Program-made: the position numbers and the translations under genes
Part shown: positions 38,791 through 42,425 of the stretch, piece by piece
Numbering within the stretch: the stretch's first letter is position 1
How the letters are laid out: every line of letters begins with the position of its first letter
The notes under the pieces: model-generated
Told to the model about the DNA's origin: nothing
Database searches by the model: none
The model's input: the letters and a program-made list of their open reading frames with translations, nothing else
DNA from: a virus
Virus record (IMG/VR): IMGVR_UViG_3300021061_000030
Span: 1-42,425 of that record
Length of the DNA stretch: 42,425 nt
Direction: 5' to 3' (one strand)

Positions 38791-39526
38791 CACCGAGCTT
38801 CCGTTGGCCACCGCGCCGGCCGCACAACTCGCCCCCGCGCCCACGCGCTCCGGCCCTTCCGTCGGTGAAATGCTCGGCGCCGTCATCGAAAAGGGCGTAA
38901 CCCAAGAGAACGTCGCCGCCATCGAGAAGCTGGTGGGGCTCTACGAGCGGATGGAGGAAAAGGCTGCTGAGCGCCAGTTCAATGCCGCCTTCGTCGCGCT
39001 CCAGGCCGATCTTCCCGTCATCGTCGCTTCCACGGTCATACCGAATCGCGGCAAGTACGAGCGGTACGAGGATGTCATGCGCGTGGTTGCGCCCCTGCTC
39101 GTGAAGCACGGCTTCACGGTATCCTTCACGATGGGCTTCCGCGAGGGTCGCGTGCTCGAGACATGCCACCTGCGCCACGTTGGCGGTCACTCGCAGTCCA
39201 ATTCCTTCGCCGTCCGTACCGGCCGCGCCGACTCCGAGACCCAAGCCGACTGCAAGGCGGCGACGACCGCCAAGCGGAATGCCCTGCTCAACGCGCTCAA
39301 CATCGTCATCCGGCAGGACGCCTACCAAGACGAAGACGGCGACGCGTCACTCGACGGCGCTTTCATTGCGCCGGACAAGGCGCTGTATCTGCGCGAACTG
39401 GTGAGGGAGACGAAGGCGGACGAGGCGAAGTTCCTGCGGTACGCTGGCGCCGACAAGTATGAGGAGATTCCTGCGTCCCGCTACGACGTGCTCGTGGCAG
39501 AGCTGCACCGGAGGAAGCGGTCGTGA
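38768..39526 (+). CDS. erf: ERF-family single-strand annealing protein
   Basis: This 252-residue protein matches the ERF recombinase family: a helical LVGLYERMEEKAAERQFNAAF lead, PVIVASTVIPNRGKYERYEDVMRVVAPLLVKHGFTVSF, and later RTGRADSETQADCKAATTAKRNALLNALNI. ERF proteins anneal homologous single strands, circularising and recombining phage DNA, working with an exonuclease as seen in the next gene. The first 30 residues are Pro/Ala-rich and probably flexible. Confidence 0.8.
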   Translation: MTKTATVDTELPLATAPAAQLAPAPTRSGPSVGEMLGAVIEKGVTQENVAAIEKLVGLYERMEEKAAERQFNAAFVALQADLPVIVASTVIPNRGKYERYEDVMRVVAPLLVKHGFTVSFTMGFREGRVLETCHLRHVGGHSQSNSFAVRTGRADSETQADCKAATTAKRNALLNALNIVIRQDAYQDEDGDASLDGAFIAPDKALYLRELVRETKADEAKFLRYAGADKYEEIPASRYDVLVAELHRRKRS

Positions 39527-40227
39527 AGATCCACGATCACAAGCAGGGCTCTTCCGCTTGGCTAATGGCCCGCGCCGGCATCTTCACGGCGTCCGAGCTC
39601 GACAACCTCATCACGCCCGAGTGGAAGCCGCGCACCGGCCAGACCCCCGACACGTACATTTACCGCAAGGTAGCCGAACATCTCTGCTGCTTCCCATTGG
39701 ACACCGGCTCCTCGTGGGCGATGGAGCAGGGCGTTATCCTCGAGACCGAGGCACTCCCGTGGTTCGAGTTCTCCCAAGGCGTCACGGTGCGGCGCGTCGG
39801 CTTCATCACGAACGACGATGGCACGTTTGGCTGCTCGCCGGACGGGCTGATCGACGGCGACGAAGATAGCGATGATTTCGGCGGCATCGAGATCAAGTGC
39901 CCACAGCCGGCGACCCACGTCCGCTACCTCGACAACGGCGAGCTGCCCAAGGAGTACGCCGCCCAAGTCCACGGCTCCATGTACGTCACCGGCCGCTCAT
40001 GGTGGAAGTTCCTCTCCTACTCGCGCCAGCTCCCGCCGCTGCTCCTCACGATCCACCGCGACGAGCGCATCATCGCCGCAATTCGCGCCGCTCTTTCCTC
40101 CGCACAGCAAACCTACAACTCCCGCCTCTCGAAACTGCAATCGCTCAAATCCGCCCACGAAGCCCCGCTCAAGGCCGCATACGAGGCCAAAATCCGCGAG
40201 TGGGAACTGACGGGCAAGATCCCCTAA
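39523..40227 (+). CDS. YqaJ/lambda-exonuclease-like recombinase exonuclease
   Basis: This 234-residue protein starts at GTG 39523, overlapping the ERF gene (GTGA). It has the PD-(D/E)XK core: EQGVILETEA (Glu74), GCSPDGLID (Asp107) and GIEIKCP (Glu123, Lys125), with a following QVHGSMYVT helix (Gln148). It would resect 5' strands to give the ERF protein single strands to anneal. The C-terminus is a long helical tail. Confidence 0.88.
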   Translation: MKIHDHKQGSSAWLMARAGIFTASELDNLITPEWKPRTGQTPDTYIYRKVAEHLCCFPLDTGSSWAMEQGVILETEALPWFEFSQGVTVRRVGFITNDDGTFGCSPDGLIDGDEDSDDFGGIEIKCPQPATHVRYLDNGELPKEYAAQVHGSMYVTGRSWWKFLSYSRQLPPLLLTIHRDERIIAAIRAALSSAQQTYNSRLSKLQSLKSAHEAPLKAAYEAKIREWELTGKIP

Positions 40228-40261
40228 CCGCGCTGCGTTTCTCCCCTTCCCGCCCCACCGG

Positions 40262-41089
40262 ATGAATAAAAGTCCCGCCCTCATGATCTACCCCGGCGAC
40301 TACCTCCGCGATCCTGTGGCGGCCTGCTCCATTTCTGCTCAAGGACTCTGGTTTCGGATGCTGCTAATGATGCACGACTCGGACCGCTACGGCTACCTCT
40401 CCGTGAACGGCTCGCCTATTCCTCCAGCGATCATTGCCCGCCATTGCGGGTGTGAGACCCTGGCGCAATACGAGACCCTTCTGGCTGAGCTAGACAGCGT
40501 AGGCGCCCCGAGCCGTACTGCCAACGGCACCATCTTCAACCGGCGCATGGTTCGCAACGCTAAGGAGCGTGCGCAAGAGGCGGAACGAAAGCGACGTACA
40601 CGAATGTCCGGTGCTTGTCCGGGAAATGTCCGGCATTTGTCCGCCCACACGGAAGATGAAAGTGAAACTGAAAATGAAACAGAAACAAACCTCGGAATAG
40701 AGCCAGTTCCCGAGGTGCCGATGCCCAATTGCCTTCTCACCGAGGCGTTCAAGGCGAAGTGGGCCGAGTATGTCGCCCACCGTCGGGCTTCCCACTTCAA
40801 GCCCCTCAAGCCGGCCTCCGTCGCCAAGCAGTGGGCCAAGCTCGCCGAATGGGGGCACGACCGCGCCATCGAGGCCATCGACCAGACGATCCGCAACGGC
40901 TGGCAGGGGCTTTTCGAGCCCAAGGCCGTTTCTGGCCACGCTACAGCGCCCGCGCCCCGCCCCGACATCTACACCGAGCCGGCCGACTGGCGCCTCAAGG
41001 CCGCCGCCAAGTGGCCCGGAATCACCATCCCCGCGCGCTGGGCCGACCTCTCCGCCACGATGCGCAACGACCTAGTCGCCGCCCCATGA
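40262..41089 (+). CDS. Replication initiation or helicase-loader-like protein
   Basis: This 275-residue protein lies immediately before dnaB. Residues 1-100 (MNKSPALMIYPGDYLRDPVAACSISAQGLWFRMLLMMHDSDRYGYL, split in text) form a winged-helix-like pattern; a Glu/Thr-rich linker (about 125-145) leads to a helical C-terminal domain (about 155-275) that may contact DnaB. This is the two-domain arrangement of phage initiators. Overlap with dnaB by four bases supports coupled expression. Confidence 0.65.
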   Translation: MNKSPALMIYPGDYLRDPVAACSISAQGLWFRMLLMMHDSDRYGYLSVNGSPIPPAIIARHCGCETLAQYETLLAELDSVGAPSRTANGTIFNRRMVRNAKERAQEAERKRRTRMSGACPGNVRHLSAHTEDESETENETETNLGIEPVPEVPMPNCLLTEAFKAKWAEYVAHRRASHFKPLKPASVAKQWAKLAEWGHDRAIEAIDQTIRNGWQGLFEPKAVSGHATAPAPRPDIYTEPADWRLKAAAKWPGITIPARWADLSATMRNDLVAAP

Positions 41090-42425
41090 CGACCACCCAC
41101 CACACTCTCGGCGCGGCCGCGCTTGGGCGCACATTGCCCAATTCGATTGAGGCCGAGGAGAACTTGCTCTCGTGCTGCCTGCTCGACGGGGCCGACGTCA
41201 TTTCGCGCTGCCTGGAGGCCCGCATCTCCACGGAGTCATTTTACGAGCAGAAGCACGGCACCATTTTCGAGAAGATGGTTGAGCTCTACAACCGCCAGGC
41301 ACCTATCGAGGTGTCGGTGGTCGCGGAGGAGCTGAAGACCGAGCGGCGCCTCGACGCTATCGGGGGGTACTCGTTCCTGACCAAGGTGTCTGCTCGCATC
41401 CCGACAACCGCACAAGCCTCGTACTTCATCGAGAAGGTGCGCGAACAAGCCCTCTTGCGCGAGATCATACGCACGGCGACCAAGGCCGTTGAGGGTTGTT
41501 ACAACTTCTCGGGCGGCATCGACGAGTTTGTTGACGACATCGAGCGCCAGATGTTCGCCGTAACCCAGACCCGCATCTCGGACCGAATGCAGCGCGCCGC
41601 GCAGATTGTCCCAGACGCGCTCGCTGTGATCGACAGCATGGTTCAACGCAAGGGCGAGAAGACCGGCGTGTGCTCCGGGTTCACGGATCTGGACCAACTC
41701 ACGTGGGGATTCCAGCGCGCCGACCTCATCATCCTTGCCGCGCGCCCCAGCATGGGAAAGACGGCCTTGGCCCTCAATATCGCCGAGAACATCTCGGCGC
41801 CGACCAAGGGTGCAGGCTCGCCGGTTCTCGTCTTCTCGCTCGAGATGACGGCTACGCAACTCGTCCAGCGGATGCTGTGTAGCCGGAGCCGCGTGAACAT
41901 GAAGCTGCTGCGCGACGGATTCCTGAGCAGGGGCGGCGACGAACAACTGCGCCTCGTAAATGCTGCCGACGAAATGAAGCGCGCGCCGCTTTTCATTGAC
42001 GACTCCAGCACCATCACGGTCTCGACCATCCGCGCCCGCGCCCGCCGCGTGCATGCGCGCCATCCGCTGGCGTTCATCGTCGTTGATTACCTTCAGCTAA
42101 TGGCACCGTCCAAGTCTGACGTGCCGCGCGAGCAGCAGGTGGCCGAAGCCTCCCGCGGCCTCAAGGCACTTGCGAAGGAGCTCAACGTCCCGGTCATGGT
42201 GTTGTCGCAGCTCAATCGCGCCGCCGACAAGGAGAGTCGGCCGCCGCGCCTCTCCGATCTGCGCGAGTCCGGCGCCATCGAGCAGGACGCCGACGTCGTG
42301 CTCCTCATGGCGCGTCCCGCAGCCGCAGGAGATCAGTTCCAGGTAGCGACCGACACGACCGAACTGATCGTCGCCAAGCAGCGCAACGGGCCCGTTGGAA
42401 CGATTAAGCTGACGTTCCTCCGCGA
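41086..42425 (+). CDS. dnaB: Replicative DNA helicase DnaB, N-terminal to end of window
   Basis: This frame runs off the right end and continues at 1-183, giving 456 residues. The N-terminal domain (about 18-120) has the DnaB PNSIEAEENLLSC start; TGVCSGFTDLDQLTWGFQ leads into Walker A AARPSMGKT (217-225), and Walker B is FIVVDYLQLM (329-338), with RLSDLRESGAIEQDADV before the closure. It unwinds the fork as a hexamer. The start ATG 41086 overlaps the preceding stop. Confidence 0.95.
   Translation, partial: MTTTHHTLGAAALGRTLPNSIEAEENLLSCCLLDGADVISRCLEARISTESFYEQKHGTIFEKMVELYNRQAPIEVSVVAEELKTERRLDAIGGYSFLTKVSARIPTTAQASYFIEKVREQALLREIIRTATKAVEGCYNFSGGIDEFVDDIERQMFAVTQTRISDRMQRAAQIVPDALAVIDSMVQRKGEKTGVCSGFTDLDQLTWGFQRADLIILAARPSMGKTALALNIAENISAPTKGAGSPVLVFSLEMTATQLVQRMLCSRSRVNMKLLRDGFLSRGGDEQLRLVNAADEMKRAPLFIDDSSTITVSTIRARARRVHARHPLAFIVVDYLQLMAPSKSDVPREQQVAEASRGLKALAKELNVPVMVLSQLNRAADKESRPPRLSDLRESGAIEQDADVVLLMARPAAAGDQFQVATDTTELIVAKQRNGPVGTIKLTFLR
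42274..42425. repeat. Terminal direct repeat, right copy (contig closure)
   Basis: This is the second copy of the 1-152 repeat, differing at 42298. When the copies are merged the genome is a circle of about 42,273 bp. Confidence 0.9.

Overview
The window is the essentially complete, circularly closing genome of a temperate tailed phage or prophage. The last 152 bases (42274-42425) repeat the first 152 with a single mismatch, and the dnaB gene that runs off the right end finishes at 1-183, so the unit is about 42,273 bp. The sequence is GC-rich (around 60% by eye) and almost fully coding. Predicted lipoproteins and a spanin-like protein suggest a Gram-negative host, but nothing identifies the host taxon. 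The structural set (large portal, scaffold, DUF5309-like capsid, propeller tail protein, three large Gln/Ala-rich ejection-type proteins, and no tape measure, tail tube or sheath) points to a short-tailed, P22-like podovirus layout.

Layout: 1-8.6 kb is a rightward run of about 25 very small genes, mostly unrecognisable. It also carries a ribbon-helix-helix protein, a DUF1328-type membrane peptide, a MazG-like protein, a C5 cytosine methyltransferase, a lysozyme-like protein and a RuvC-like resolvase. Most of these genes are separated by a short recurring motif, GAACGAA, placed between one stop codon and the next start. 8.7-11.0 kb holds hypothetical genes, one of which could be a small terminase subunit. 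11.0-13.7 kb is a leftward accessory operon with a glycosyltransferase, a SAM methyltransferase, a lipoprotein and small proteins, most of them joined by 4-base stop/start overlaps. 13.8-33.1 kb is the rightward packaging, head, tail and ejection operon, ending in a lipoprotein and a small membrane protein.

33.1-38.1 kb is the lysogeny and control region. It has leftward coiled-coil and spanin-like genes, two divergent ribbon-helix-helix-like genes around a CCTAGT operator-like region, a protein with nine perfect 24-bp repeats, several small genes that again carry GAACGAA, an excisionase-like gene overlapping the integrase antisense, a tyrosine integrase, and a tRNA 3'-end fragment that is the likely attP. 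38.1 kb to the end, continuing into 1-183, is replication and recombination: ERF-type annealing protein, YqaJ-type exonuclease, a replication-initiator-like protein and DnaB helicase.

The exonuclease, ERF protein and RuvC form a recombination set feeding DnaB-dependent replication. Lar-like protein and the C5 methyltransferase may counter host restriction. The integrase and attP make the phage temperate, with no recognisable CI-type repressor. The most unusual signals are the GAACGAA inter-gene motif, inverted-repeat elements whose right arm touches the start codon of two late genes, the octapeptide repeat protein, the paired RHH switch region, and sugar-binding-like insertions in a virion adaptor protein.
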